Assembly (NCBI GenBank): GCA_964446655.1
Contig: CAYUPL010000001.1
Coordinates: 95,713-159,712 of the forward strand
DNA from: Desulfopila_A sp964446655
Lineage (GTDB): Bacteria; Desulfobacterota; Desulfobulbia; Desulfobulbales; Desulfocapsaceae
DNA: 64,000 nt
Direction: 5' to 3'
The notes beneath the pieces are model-generated. The model saw only the letters and a program-made list of their open reading frames with translations, was not told the DNA's origin and searched no databases. Positions 53,394 to 62,076 of this stretch are shown here, one piece after another. How positions within the stretch are numbered: position 1 is the first letter of the stretch; each line of letters begins with the position of its first letter. Made by a program: the position numbers and the translations under genes.

Positions 53394-55754
53394 CTACACC
53401 ATTTCCTGCTCAGTCCGACTGATAATCTCCTCCTGATGCTCTTTGTCGAGATCAACAAAATAATCGCTGTAGCCGGCAACCCGGACTAGCAGATTCCTGT
53501 ACTCGTCAGGCTCCTGCTGAGCGCTACGCAACGTCTTGGTATCGACAACGTTGAATTGGATATGGTGGCCCCCCAGACGGAAATAGGTGCGGATCAACCC
53601 CGCCAGTTTTTTCAAATCCTGATCGGTCTTCAAGACACTCGGCAGAAACCGCTGGTTAAGCAGAGTGCCGCCGGACTTGGCCTGGTCCATTTTGGCCAGT
53701 GACTTGATCACAGCCGTAGGACCGTTCCTGTCGGCGCCATGCGATGGCGAAGTGCCGTCTGATTCCGGTAGATGGGCATAACGGCCATTTGGGGTGGCGC
53801 CCAGCATTTTACCAAAATAGACATGGCAGGTCGTTGACAGCATATTGAGATGATAGATGCCGCCCTTGGTATTCGGTTTTCCATCAATGGCGCTGAAGAG
53901 ACTCTGGTAGACCATTTGCATGATATCATCTGCCCGATCATCATCATTGCCGAAAAAAGGCGTTTTGTTCCACAGCTTCAATCGAAGAGGTTCGGCATTG
54001 CTGAAATTCGCAGAGAGGGCCTGCAGCAGTTCATCCCAGCTGACGAAACCTTCAGCAAATACATGGGTTTTTAGAGCCGACAAGCTGTCCGTTACCGTAC
54101 CTATACCGCAACACTGGATATAGTTGGTGTTGTAGCGCGGCCCGCCGTCATAGTAATCCCGGCCTTTTTCAATACAATCCCCTATCACCACCGAGAGAAA
54201 CGGAGCGGGAGAATATTTGGCATACATCCTTTCAATATAATTGTTTACTTCAATTTTCAGATCTACAACATATTGAAGCTGTCTGATAAAGGCCAGGTAA
54301 AGATCCTCAAAGGATCGGAAATCACGCGGCTCTCCTGTTTCTATACCGACCATGACACCTGTCAAGGGATCGACACCATTGTTAAGGGTCACCTCAAGGA
54401 TCTTGGGTACGTTGAGGTATCCCGTGAGAATGTAGGCTTCTTTACCGAAGGCGCCGGTTTCAATACAACCACTGGTGCCGCCCTCCCTGGCATCTTCAAC
54501 ACTTTTGCCCACACGTATCTGCTCCATAATTACGGTATCTGTATTAAAAACAGATGGATAGCCATATCCTTTCCGTATCACCCTGGTTGCCGCGTCAAGA
54601 AAATAGTCCGGAGTTCTGCTGCTTATATGAACACTCGGCTGCGGCTGAAGAAGATGCAGTTCATCGGAAACCTCCAGTGCCAGCAGAGAAACCTCACTCA
54701 CCCCGTCGCTGCCATCCATTTTGAGACCTCCAAGATTGATCTGGGTAAAATCATTATAGGTACCACTCTCTTTGGCGGTAACTCCCACCTTTGGCGGTGC
54801 CGTATGGTTATTTATTTTGATCCACAGACAGGCAAGTATCTCCTTGGCCCTTTCCCTGTCAAGAGTCCCATCGGCAAGTCCTTTCTCGTAGAAGGGCAAC
54901 AGATGCTGATCCACATGCCCCGGAGACATGGCGTCCCAGCCGTTCAGCTCAGAGATGGTACCAAGATGTATAAACCAGTACATCTGTACCGCCTCATGAT
55001 AGGTGCGTGGCGCGTTTTCCGGCACCCATCGGCAGACACGGGCAATGTCCAACAGCTCTTCTTTTCTGGCCGCATCTTTTTCCTCAGTTGCCATTTTCTC
55101 GGCCAACTCAGCATGGCGAACAGCAAAAATCGTTGCTGCTTCACAAGTGATAGCCATTGCCGTGAGCTGCTCATATTTATCGGAAGCTTCGGGATCGTTG
55201 ATGTAATCGAGTCGGGCAATTCTGTCGTTGATCAGGTTGCGCCAATCCCGCATACCCTTTTGGTAGATTCGACCATCAAGAACGGTGTGACCTGGAGCAC
55301 GCTGCTCCATGAATTCGGTAAACAGGCCGGCCTGGTAGGCTCGCTGCCAGTTCTCAGGGATCGTACCGAAAATTCGTTCACGCATTGATCTGCCGGTCCA
55401 GTAGGGTATCACCTTTTCTTCGTAGGTGGAAATATCCGTCTCCTCTACCCGGTAGCTGGTCATGGCTCTGCTGTTGAGAATCCGTAAATCGTCACCACTG
55501 TGGCAGGTCAGCTCCGGAAAAGTGGGTACAACCTTGGGAGCGGGCCCTCTTTCTCCAACGATCAACTCATCGTCACCGATATAGAGCGTTTTTCGGTCAC
55601 ATAAATATTTAAAAAATTTGGCCCGCAACACCGGTGTGGAATACTTGCCATTGTTCTGCTGATAAAATTCCGTCTCAAGAAGCGCTCGCTCTATGGATAA
55701 TGACGGACACGCCTCGAAGCTCTGTTTGCGCAATCTCTCTATTCTACTGTTCAT
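53394..55754 (-). CDS. Glycyl radical enzyme, HypD-like trans-4-hydroxy-L-proline dehydratase
   Basis: 786 residues. The glycyl radical site is RVAGYSDYF with Gly761, and the thiyl residue is Cys430 in TSGCIETGAFG with base Glu432. From memory of C. difficile HypD, its key residues F152, H160, D278, S334, C434, E436, Y450 and T645 fall here at a constant offset of four: F148, H156, D274, S330, C430, E432, Y446 and T641 are all the same residue. Long blocks also match (EFMEQRAPGHTV, GGTLLNQRF, HHIQFNV). HypD dehydrates hydroxyproline to 1-pyrroline-5-carboxylate; a ProC reductase is not in the window. Translation follows the activase (1-bp gap). Confidence 0.82.
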   Translation of the reverse strand: MNSRIERLRKQSFEACPSLSIERALLETEFYQQNNGKYSTPVLRAKFFKYLCDRKTLYIGDDELIVGERGPAPKVVPTFPELTCHSGDDLRILNSRAMTSYRVEETDISTYEEKVIPYWTGRSMRERIFGTIPENWQRAYQAGLFTEFMEQRAPGHTVLDGRIYQKGMRDWRNLINDRIARLDYINDPEASDKYEQLTAMAITCEAATIFAVRHAELAEKMATEEKDAARKEELLDIARVCRWVPENAPRTYHEAVQMYWFIHLGTISELNGWDAMSPGHVDQHLLPFYEKGLADGTLDRERAKEILACLWIKINNHTAPPKVGVTAKESGTYNDFTQINLGGLKMDGSDGVSEVSLLALEVSDELHLLQPQPSVHISSRTPDYFLDAATRVIRKGYGYPSVFNTDTVIMEQIRVGKSVEDAREGGTSGCIETGAFGKEAYILTGYLNVPKILEVTLNNGVDPLTGVMVGIETGEPRDFRSFEDLYLAFIRQLQYVVDLKIEVNNYIERMYAKYSPAPFLSVVIGDCIEKGRDYYDGGPRYNTNYIQCCGIGTVTDSLSALKTHVFAEGFVSWDELLQALSANFSNAEPLRLKLWNKTPFFGNDDDRADDIMQMVYQSLFSAIDGKPNTKGGIYHLNMLSTTCHVYFGKMLGATPNGRYAHLPESDGTSPSHGADRNGPTAVIKSLAKMDQAKSGGTLLNQRFLPSVLKTDQDLKKLAGLIRTYFRLGGHHIQFNVVDTKTLRSAQQEPDEYRNLLVRVAGYSDYFVDLDKEHQEEIISRTEQEMV

Positions 55755-55755
55755 A

Positions 55756-56661
55756 TCATCCTCCTATTTCAACTTTAAGGTCCATCTCCGTCAATATTTG
55801 TTTACAACACTGTACGCTGTCACCTTGTATTGGTGTAAACTGAGGACCAGGGTCTGCAAGTCCCAGTTTTTTATATTTCGATCCGGCGATACCGTGGTAG
55901 GGCAACAGATCAACCTGCAGCGGCGGGCAGGACAGTCCTGCCAGAAAGGCACCGCTGCGGCGGATGTTCTCCTCATCACTGTTCACTCCCTCTATTAACG
56001 GGATGCGGATAATCAAGCTGCTGCCTCGCTGCGCCAGAGCGGCAATGTTTTGCAGGATTAATTCGTTTCGTACTCCGGTATGGCGCAAATGCATGTCACT
56101 GTCCATATGTTTGAGATCAACGAGAAAAAGTTCACAATTCTCAGCAATTTTGAGGAGCAGGTCGGTTGCGGCGAAGGCACAGGTATCCACCGCTCGATGA
56201 ATGCCCAGACCTCCGCAGAGAAGGAGCAGTTCTCGGAGAAAGTCCGGCTGCATGAGCGGTTCACCACCGGAAAAGGTGACGCCCCCGCCGGAGGTATCAA
56301 AGAACGGCATATCCTTTTTTATCTCCGCCATGATTTCTGCCGTATCCGCCAGGCGTCCGGTAGATTCATGAGCCAACGCAGGACAAACATCGGCACACTC
56401 ACCGCAACTGCGACAGGTGCTGCTGTTGCGGGCAACTCCCTGCTCCAGCAGCGATAGACTCTGCGTAGGACAGGCATCAATGCAACCACCACAGCCGATA
56501 CATTTATCCGCACTCCAGACCATCCCGATGGCAGTCTCTATCCCTTCCGGATTATGACACCAACGGCATCGCAGGGGACATCCTTTGAGGAAAATGGTGG
56601 TCCGGATATTAGGACCATCATGAATGGCATATTTTTTTATGGCAAAAACTGTTCCTTTCAT
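55756..56661 (-). CDS. Glycyl radical enzyme activase (HypE-like)
   Basis: 301 residues. The radical SAM motif CPLRCRWC (near 29-36) is followed by two ferredoxin-type clusters inserted in the barrel (CIGCGGCIDACP and CRSCGECADVCP). GGGVTFSGGEPL is the SAM-binding glycine motif. It generates the glycyl radical on the adjacent enzyme using SAM and an electron. The two extra 4Fe-4S clusters distinguish the GRE-activase group used by HypD, CutC and others from PflA. The gene order is activase first, as in several two-gene modules. Confidence 0.93.
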   Translation of the reverse strand: MKGTVFAIKKYAIHDGPNIRTTIFLKGCPLRCRWCHNPEGIETAIGMVWSADKCIGCGGCIDACPTQSLSLLEQGVARNSSTCRSCGECADVCPALAHESTGRLADTAEIMAEIKKDMPFFDTSGGGVTFSGGEPLMQPDFLRELLLLCGGLGIHRAVDTCAFAATDLLLKIAENCELFLVDLKHMDSDMHLRHTGVRNELILQNIAALAQRGSSLIIRIPLIEGVNSDEENIRRSGAFLAGLSCPPLQVDLLPYHGIAGSKYKKLGLADPGPQFTPIQGDSVQCCKQILTEMDLKVEIGG

Positions 56662-56693
56662 AAGAGCACAACGTATAATGCAGATTAGGTCTT

Positions 56694-56940
56694 TTAATTA
56701 TTTTCTGATTACGTACGAAGCTCAGCCAAATCGCATGCGCTGCTAGTGACTCGGCAGCTAGGGGACTGATTTGATTTTTCTTCTTCGAATACGGGAGACA
56801 GATTTATTTTCACAAAACAACGTGAAAAAAAATCAGTCCCCTCAGTCTTTCCTAGAAAAATTTAGGTAAGCGCAGACTCCGATCTGTCTCCCGGATAAAG
56901 AGATCATGGCTGAGGATTATACGTAATCAGAAATTATTTT
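56694..56940. repeat. Nested inverted-repeat element upstream of the activase
   Basis: Outer arms AATTATTTTCTGATTACGTA (56696-56715) and TACGTAATCAGAAATTATTTT-type sequence (about 56920-56940) are inverted and extend to CTCAGCC/GGCTGAG. Nested inside are GGGGACTGATTTGATTTTT (56761-56779) with AAAAAAAATCAGTCCCC (56825-56841), CGGGAGACAGAT (56792-56803) with ATCTGTCTCCCGG (56882-56894), and AGGTAAGCGCAGACTCCGAT (56864-56883). At least three inverted pairs of different sizes sit inside about 245 bp. No coding capacity. Confidence 0.65.
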
Positions 56941-56955
56941 GGTATATTGTCGCCT

Positions 56956-57690
56956 CTACACCGACTGCAGAGGTTCATGCTTTTCCATAATGGCATTGAA
57001 CCTGGCAATATGACGCCGTGCCGCTCTTCCGGCGCCTTTGACGTCGCCCTTTTCCACGGCGGCAGCGATATCACGCAGATCGGCGAAATCCTTTTCCAGC
57101 AGCTTTCTGGAAAAGGGCAAATATTTCTGAAAATAGCCTTGAATATTGTCATGTACCGTAATCAGGTTGGCTTCCACCAGAGGATTGCCTGCCATTTTCG
57201 CCAGTTTTTGATGGAACATGGCATCAAGCCGATTAAATTCCTGCCAATCACCGGGATGGGAGCCTACATGATCTTCAATGGCCGCAACGATGCTCTGCAA
57301 CTGAGCGATTTCTGCACCATTCTGCATTGCAGCTGCTTTCTCAGCGGCATAGCCTTCGAGAAATTCACGAAATTCAGCTAGCTGACGCAAAGAAACTTTC
57401 TGGTGCCGTACCAGCAATGCCATGCTGTCACGCATTGCCTCGGTATTGGCCTGTTTGATGGTAGCACCTCCCTTTACACCGGTTCGGATACTAACCAAGC
57501 CCTTTTGTTCCAAGACTCGCAAGGCCTCTCGCACAGTTCCCCTTGAAGTGGCAAACATCTCTTTCAACTTCATCTCGGAAGGCAGACGTTCACCCTGTCG
57601 CAAGGTCCCTTCACAGATAGCATTCTCTATCTGTTCAACAACATGCTGATACGATTTATGCGGCACCATTCTGGTAAAATTCAAGTCCAT
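56956..57690 (-). CDS. FCD-domain GntR-family regulator (FadR type)
   Basis: A 244-residue regulator with a canonical winged-helix recognition segment (ATSRGTVREALRVLEQKGL) and an FCD domain (ANLITVHDNIQGYF). It is a likely local regulator of the HypD-like/activase genes that follow on the same strand, separated by the repeat element. A perfect AACTGT-N3-ACAGTT palindrome lies 38-52 bp upstream of its start, a candidate operator. The start ATG at 57690 follows GAAGAGAAAG. Confidence 0.88.
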   Translation of the reverse strand: MDLNFTRMVPHKSYQHVVEQIENAICEGTLRQGERLPSEMKLKEMFATSRGTVREALRVLEQKGLVSIRTGVKGGATIKQANTEAMRDSMALLVRHQKVSLRQLAEFREFLEGYAAEKAAAMQNGAEIAQLQSIVAAIEDHVGSHPGDWQEFNRLDAMFHQKLAKMAGNPLVEANLITVHDNIQGYFQKYLPFSRKLLEKDFADLRDIAAAVEKGDVKGAGRAARRHIARFNAIMEKHEPLQSV

Positions 57691-57727
57691 TTTTCTTTCT
57701 CTTCAGATTTTATAATTCAAACTGTTT

Positions 57728-57742
57728 AACTGTAGGACAGTT
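57728..57742. promoter_or_regulatory. Palindrome upstream of the second GntR gene
   Basis: AACTGT-AGG-ACAGTT, perfect 6-3-6, flanked by a further ACTGTTT on the left. Candidate GntR/FCD operator, possibly autoregulatory. Confidence 0.45.
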
Positions 57743-57825
57743 TACTGCAGCAAAAAATCTCCGTCAAGTTTTTTCCCTGTTACAACCTGATGGCAGCCAC
57801 AGACAAGTTTCAGAGGTGATCAGGA

Positions 57826-58128
57826 TTATTTATGTTCGTCAAGATACTCCTGCCATTCAATCGGCATCATGTTCTTTTTTTTGGAATTGCAGCTCTTGCA
57901 TGCAGGTACGAGATTATCCCTGGTGCTTCGCCCCCCCTGGGCCAGGGGAACGATATGGTCCATAGTGATATCTTGCGGCGCCACCTTTTGCCGGCAATAC
58001 CAACATATGGAAGAAGCGCTTTTCTGCTGCCACCAGCGAGTCTTCCGCAGTTCTCGGGCCTTGGCCTTCTGACGCCGCATCTCCGCATCGGAGACACCGT
58101 CAAAACCATACGGATCATTCATTGTCAT
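57826..58128 (-). CDS. HNH endonuclease-domain protein
   Basis: About 100 residues with a complete HNH motif: CWYC, then ITMDHIVPLAQGG (the HNH histidine), NLVPACKSCNSKKKN. The two CxxC pairs form a zinc site. A Lys/Arg-rich region precedes it. Such stand-alone HNH proteins are often of unknown role, from phage-type to restriction-linked nucleases. No restriction or phage gene is nearby. Start choice is uncertain: GTG 58158 (9 bp after folC), ATG 58128 or ATG 58122, the last being best spaced from GGTGAG. Confidence 0.8.
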   Translation of the reverse strand: MTMNDPYGFDGVSDAEMRRQKAKARELRKTRWWQQKSASSICWYCRQKVAPQDITMDHIVPLAQGGRSTRDNLVPACKSCNSKKKNMMPIEWQEYLDEHK

Positions 58129-58167
58129 ACTCACCAGGTTCCATGCATTTTCTTTCACAGCTGCTTT

Positions 58168-59529
58168 TCACGCCGGCAGCGTTTCGGGATCGACCAGCTC
58201 ACCGACCAGTTTGCTGCGTACCTCGCCAATAAGATAAAGTGACCCGGCAACGACAATTAGGTCTTCGCTTCCGGCCTGTTGTTCAGCAAAACGAAGTGCT
58301 TCTTCGACAGATACAATTTGATGACAGCGCTGCCGGCTCGTGTCATCGAGAACCGACATGAGCAGGGCAGGACCAGCCGCCCGTTCCCCCTGCGGCCTGG
58401 TCAGAATAATAGATGATGCCAGAGCCGCAACAGGAGGCAGGGTCAGCCGCAAATCTTTATCTTCCATAGCACCCCAGACAAGGATCAATCTGTTGAAGGC
58501 GTACTCTTTTGCCAGGGTCTGCACCAGCTTTGCCACTCCTGCCGGGTTATGCGCCCCATCAAGAAGATATCTGACAGCCTCTTGTCCTACTCCAAGATCG
58601 TCATGGCCGAGAAGGCTACGGTCTTTTCGGGAGAGAGCCATATATTCCAGCCTCCCCGCCCAGTGTACTGCTGCCAGGCCAAGACGGACATCATTTGCAC
58701 TGCAGATATAGCCATACCGACGCAGAAGACAGACAGCAGCAATGGCAAGAGAGCTGTTGCCCCGCTGATAATCCCCCTTCATACCGCATTGCAGATCAGC
58801 AAAAACATAATCGGCAACATCGCCGCTTTTTCCCCGCCAAACCCAGCTTCCCGGAGCACCATCTTCGCTGTCAAAATCTCGACCGTGGAGGTAAAGAGGC
58901 GCCTGCAACGCTTCACAACGCTGTTCGATAACGTCCAGGCCGGCCTCGGTTTCAGCGCCGCACACAACAGCAATTCCGCTTTTTATAATTCCTGCCTTTT
59001 CTCCGGCAATGGCTTTCAGGCTGTCTCCAAGATAGGCTTCGTGATCCATGCTGACATTGGTAATAACCGAGACAAGAGGAACGACAACATTGGTTGCGTC
59101 AAGCCGACCGCCGAGGCCGGTTTCGAGCACCACCAGATCGACTGCGGATTCGGCAAACCAGAGCAGGGCCAGGGCGGTGGTGAACTCGAAATAGGTAATC
59201 TTTTCTTCAGCCAGAATTACTCGAATGCGGCTGACAAGCCCGGCAAAAACCTCTGCGGTAATATAGGAATCATTAATGCGAAAACGCTCTCGCACCGAGC
59301 TGAGATGCGGCGAGGTAAAAAGACCCACTCTATAACCTGCCCTGCTGAGCATGGCAACAATATTGACGCAGACGGAGCCCTTGCCGTTGGTACCTGCAAC
59401 ATGAACAAAACGAAGGCTTCGGTCGGGTCTTGCAACCTTATCCAGAAAAGCCTCCATGGCCTCAAGTCCCAGTTTGATCTTATGCATCTGCAGGCTGTTA
59501 AGATAGTCCTGCGCCTCCTGATAGTTCAC
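58168..59529 (-). CDS. folC: Folylpolyglutamate synthase/dihydrofolate synthase
   Basis: A 453-residue Mur-ligase-like enzyme, with P-loop VAGTNGKGSVC (near 44-54), FTSPHL and the Mur-type motif LDGAHNPAG. It glutamylates dihydropteroate and folates. The N-terminal half is conserved and the length is standard. Start is GTG with AAGGGG about 8 bp upstream. It follows the helicase gene by 74 bp on the same strand. Confidence 0.93.
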   Translation of the reverse strand: MNYQEAQDYLNSLQMHKIKLGLEAMEAFLDKVARPDRSLRFVHVAGTNGKGSVCVNIVAMLSRAGYRVGLFTSPHLSSVRERFRINDSYITAEVFAGLVSRIRVILAEEKITYFEFTTALALLWFAESAVDLVVLETGLGGRLDATNVVVPLVSVITNVSMDHEAYLGDSLKAIAGEKAGIIKSGIAVVCGAETEAGLDVIEQRCEALQAPLYLHGRDFDSEDGAPGSWVWRGKSGDVADYVFADLQCGMKGDYQRGNSSLAIAAVCLLRRYGYICSANDVRLGLAAVHWAGRLEYMALSRKDRSLLGHDDLGVGQEAVRYLLDGAHNPAGVAKLVQTLAKEYAFNRLILVWGAMEDKDLRLTLPPVAALASSIILTRPQGERAAGPALLMSVLDDTSRQRCHQIVSVEEALRFAEQQAGSEDLIVVAGSLYLIGEVRSKLVGELVDPETLPA

Positions 59530-59603
59530 CCCACATCCCCTTCTGTAAAAATTGCTTACCGGATGCAGAATTGAGATTCTTCACTGTCCGGCACTTCTGT
59601 AAA

Positions 59604-61781
59604 CTAAACGATCTTCAGCTTGGCATAGTCAAGGTGCAGTGATTTCAACCCATGTCTGTCGAAGTGTATATCAAGAGTTCGTGGTTTCGTCAGCTTTTTC
59701 ACAACTCCACTCCCGAAAAAAGGATGATCCACTTTGCAGCCGGGTGAGAAATCGTCCATCGACAACTTGGCCCGCTGTTTTTTTCTGATAGGTTGAGGCT
59801 CTCTCTCACTGCTTTCATAGTGGTGAGATGAAACAAATGAAGGCCCATCAATATTCCGGTAAAGTGAATTTTTAAGCTCACGCAGGAATGGGGACATCCC
59901 CACTCTCTGAAAACGGCGATCGGCGCTCATCATCTCTTTAGGATAACAGAGGTAAAGCTGCTTTCTGGCACGCGTGGCCGCAACATAAAAAAGACGTCGT
60001 TCCTCCTCCCACTGATCGGTCTGTACTGCAGCAGCATGCGGGAATCGTCCGTCTGCCAGCCCGATGACAAAAACCACGTCCCACTCAAGCCCTTTGGCCG
60101 AGTGAATGGTGGAAAGCACCAGCCTGTTGGCGGAACTGCCGGTGTCATTGTCCGTTTCCGGGGGATCGAGTGTGGTATCATCAATAAAAGACTGCAGATC
60201 CTCGTAGGAAACCATAATTCCCTTGAGTTGCTCCAGATCTTTCTGCCTTTTCGGATGGTCGTCGTGGTATATCTGCTCAAAAAGGGGCTGATAGTATTGC
60301 ATCACCAGCTCAAACAGAGCGCCTGGTGAGTTTTCTCCATGCAGGCGCCTGAAAAGCTCCACCAGTTTCAGCAGCCCGCTCTTCCAGGCTGGTCCGGCCG
60401 GATACGCCGCAAGTGCTGCAAAAGGATCGGCCTGGCCGGCAATGGTCGAGGTTATTTTCTGGGCCGTCTTCGGTCCCACCTTGTCCAGCTGAAGCAGAAT
60501 CCTGTTCCAGGAAAGCGTGTCCATGGGGTTGGTTAAGATCCGCATAAAGGAGAGGACATCTTTCATATGCGCCGATTCCGTCAATTTCAGCCCACCTCGC
60601 TTTTCGAAGTCATACCCATATGTCCCCAGTTCAACTTCCAGTTTATAGGAATGAAAGCCGGAGCGAAACAGGACGGCAATATTTTCAAGCGCCATTCCTT
60701 TCTCGTATATTTCTCGTATCTTCTGCGCCACAAAACGTGCCTCGGCGCGTTCATCGAGCCCACCGTACAGCTTCGGCAGAACGTCGCCCTCAATCCGGCT
60801 GAAGAGCGTTTTGCTGTATTTCTCTGTTGAATTCCTGATAATATCGTTGGTGAGTGAAAGAATCGGTTGAGTTGAGCGATAATTTTCTTCCAGTTTGACA
60901 ATGCGGGTATCCCGGAAAAGCTTGGGAAAGCGCATAATATTATAAAAATCGGCACCGCGAAAAGAGTAAATCGACTGCGAATCATCGCCTACCACCATCA
61001 CGTTCTCGTGCCCACAGGCCAGAAGCCGAACGATCTCCGCCTGAATCAGATTGGTATCCTGGTATTCATCCACCATGATATAGGAAAATGATGCGGCTAT
61101 TGCCCGACGAGCAGATTCGTCTTCCTCAAGCAAACGTTTCCAGTTGACCAGCAGGTCATCATAATCCATCAGACCGTGGTTAATCTTGAAATCATTATAG
61201 TGCTTCTGCAACAGCAGGATATCATCAAGATGATGACTGAGATGATTATACTGTTCGAAGAGAAGATCATCCAGGGCTCTCGACTTGTTCACAGCTCCAC
61301 TGATCATATTAATGAGAACCCGCTTCGAGGGAAACTGCTTCTCCCGGCCGCTCAGATCCAGGGAAGATTTGAGCAGGTTGATGATCCCTTCGGCATCAGC
61401 CCTGTCTATAATGGTGAAAGATGAACCAAATCCCAGCGAAGCACCATAGCGACGCAACAGCATATTGGCAATGCCGTGAAAGGTACCGCCGACAACGCGG
61501 CTGCAGGAATCATTCAGCAATCGCCCCGCCCGCCAGAGCATCTCCTCAGAGGCCTTTCGGGTAAAAGTAAGGAGGAGAATTCTTTCCGCGGGAACGCCGC
61601 TGTTAATGAGGTGCGCCACCCGGTACACCAGCGTTCTGGTTTTGCCGCTCCCGGCACCTGCTATAACCAACACAGGGCCGTCTACCGTGGTCACGGCTTC
61701 AAACTGCCGTGCATTGAGGTCTTCTCTGTTGATCTCAGCTGAGCCTTTGTCTTCAGGTAGTTGAGGAATGTGGGGATGCAT
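59604..61781 (-). CDS. uvrD: UvrD/PcrA/Rep-family DNA helicase
   Basis: About 725 residues, a superfamily 1A helicase. Walker A is GAGSGKTRTL, Walker B DEYQDTN, followed by GDDSQSIYSFRGAD (motif III) and LSTIHSAKGLEWDVVF (motif V), with ATRARKQLY (motif VI). A C-terminal region with DYAKLKIV is UvrD/PcrA-like. It acts in nucleotide-excision and mismatch repair or in replication restart. It is closer to the Geobacter-type UvrD than to Rep. ATG 61781 is preferred over TTG 61787. Confidence 0.92.
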   Translation of the reverse strand: MHPHIPQLPEDKGSAEINREDLNARQFEAVTTVDGPVLVIAGAGSGKTRTLVYRVAHLINSGVPAERILLLTFTRKASEEMLWRAGRLLNDSCSRVVGGTFHGIANMLLRRYGASLGFGSSFTIIDRADAEGIINLLKSSLDLSGREKQFPSKRVLINMISGAVNKSRALDDLLFEQYNHLSHHLDDILLLQKHYNDFKINHGLMDYDDLLVNWKRLLEEDESARRAIAASFSYIMVDEYQDTNLIQAEIVRLLACGHENVMVVGDDSQSIYSFRGADFYNIMRFPKLFRDTRIVKLEENYRSTQPILSLTNDIIRNSTEKYSKTLFSRIEGDVLPKLYGGLDERAEARFVAQKIREIYEKGMALENIAVLFRSGFHSYKLEVELGTYGYDFEKRGGLKLTESAHMKDVLSFMRILTNPMDTLSWNRILLQLDKVGPKTAQKITSTIAGQADPFAALAAYPAGPAWKSGLLKLVELFRRLHGENSPGALFELVMQYYQPLFEQIYHDDHPKRQKDLEQLKGIMVSYEDLQSFIDDTTLDPPETDNDTGSSANRLVLSTIHSAKGLEWDVVFVIGLADGRFPHAAAVQTDQWEEERRLFYVAATRARKQLYLCYPKEMMSADRRFQRVGMSPFLRELKNSLYRNIDGPSFVSSHHYESSEREPQPIRKKQRAKLSMDDFSPGCKVDHPFFGSGVVKKLTKPRTLDIHFDRHGLKSLHLDYAKLKIV

Positions 61782-61864
61782 AAGCAACTCTAAAAAATGT
61801 TCACACTGAATGTATGTGCGTTGCCAACAATTTGACGCGTAGGCAATATTGTCATCTAAGCAAC

Positions 61865-61882
61865 TGTGACATATATGTCACA
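61865..61882. promoter_or_regulatory. Perfect 18-bp palindrome between uvrD and the next gene
   Basis: TGTGACATATATGTCACA is a complete palindrome. The TGTGA ... TCACA halves resemble CRP/FNR-superfamily sites but are separated by 8 rather than 6 bp. It lies 84 bp before the uvrD start and 195 bp before the + strand gene. Confidence 0.5.
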
Positions 61883-61931
61883 AAAAAATTCAAGCTACTG
61901 TACCACAGCACTATCGGCCCCGCAACGTTGG

Positions 61932-61959
61932 TTGACAAAGACGATAATAACAGTATATT
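61932..61959 (+). promoter_or_regulatory. Sigma-70-like promoter for the gene at 62077
   Basis: TTGACA (61932-61937) and TATATT (61954-61959) are separated by 16 bp, so transcription would start near 61967. The 18-bp palindrome lies about 50 bp upstream of the -35 box. Confidence 0.55.
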
Positions 61960-62076
61960 TATTTGCCAACGTTGTGACAGCACTGCTCCTGTTCCGCTGA
62001 AATCTTTGCCTGAAATACCGGAACCTGCAGCATCAACCACTACTACTACAACTCATCTGAAAAGGGTCGGAAAACG

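Noticed and set aside
54273..55388. 371-residue plus frame opposite the HypD-like gene
   Set aside because: Antisense of the clearly coding GRE frame, which has catalytic motifs in the right places.
53226..56940. CRISPR array or tandem repeats in the repeat-rich block
   Set aside because: The repeats are inverted pairs of differing lengths without regular spacers, and no cas gene is present.
57826..58128. Restriction-modification or prophage remnant around the HNH gene
   Set aside because: No methyltransferase, integrase or phage structural gene is nearby; the neighbours are housekeeping.
58549..59574. 341-residue plus frame opposite folC
   Set aside because: Antisense of folC, whose Mur-ligase motifs are intact.
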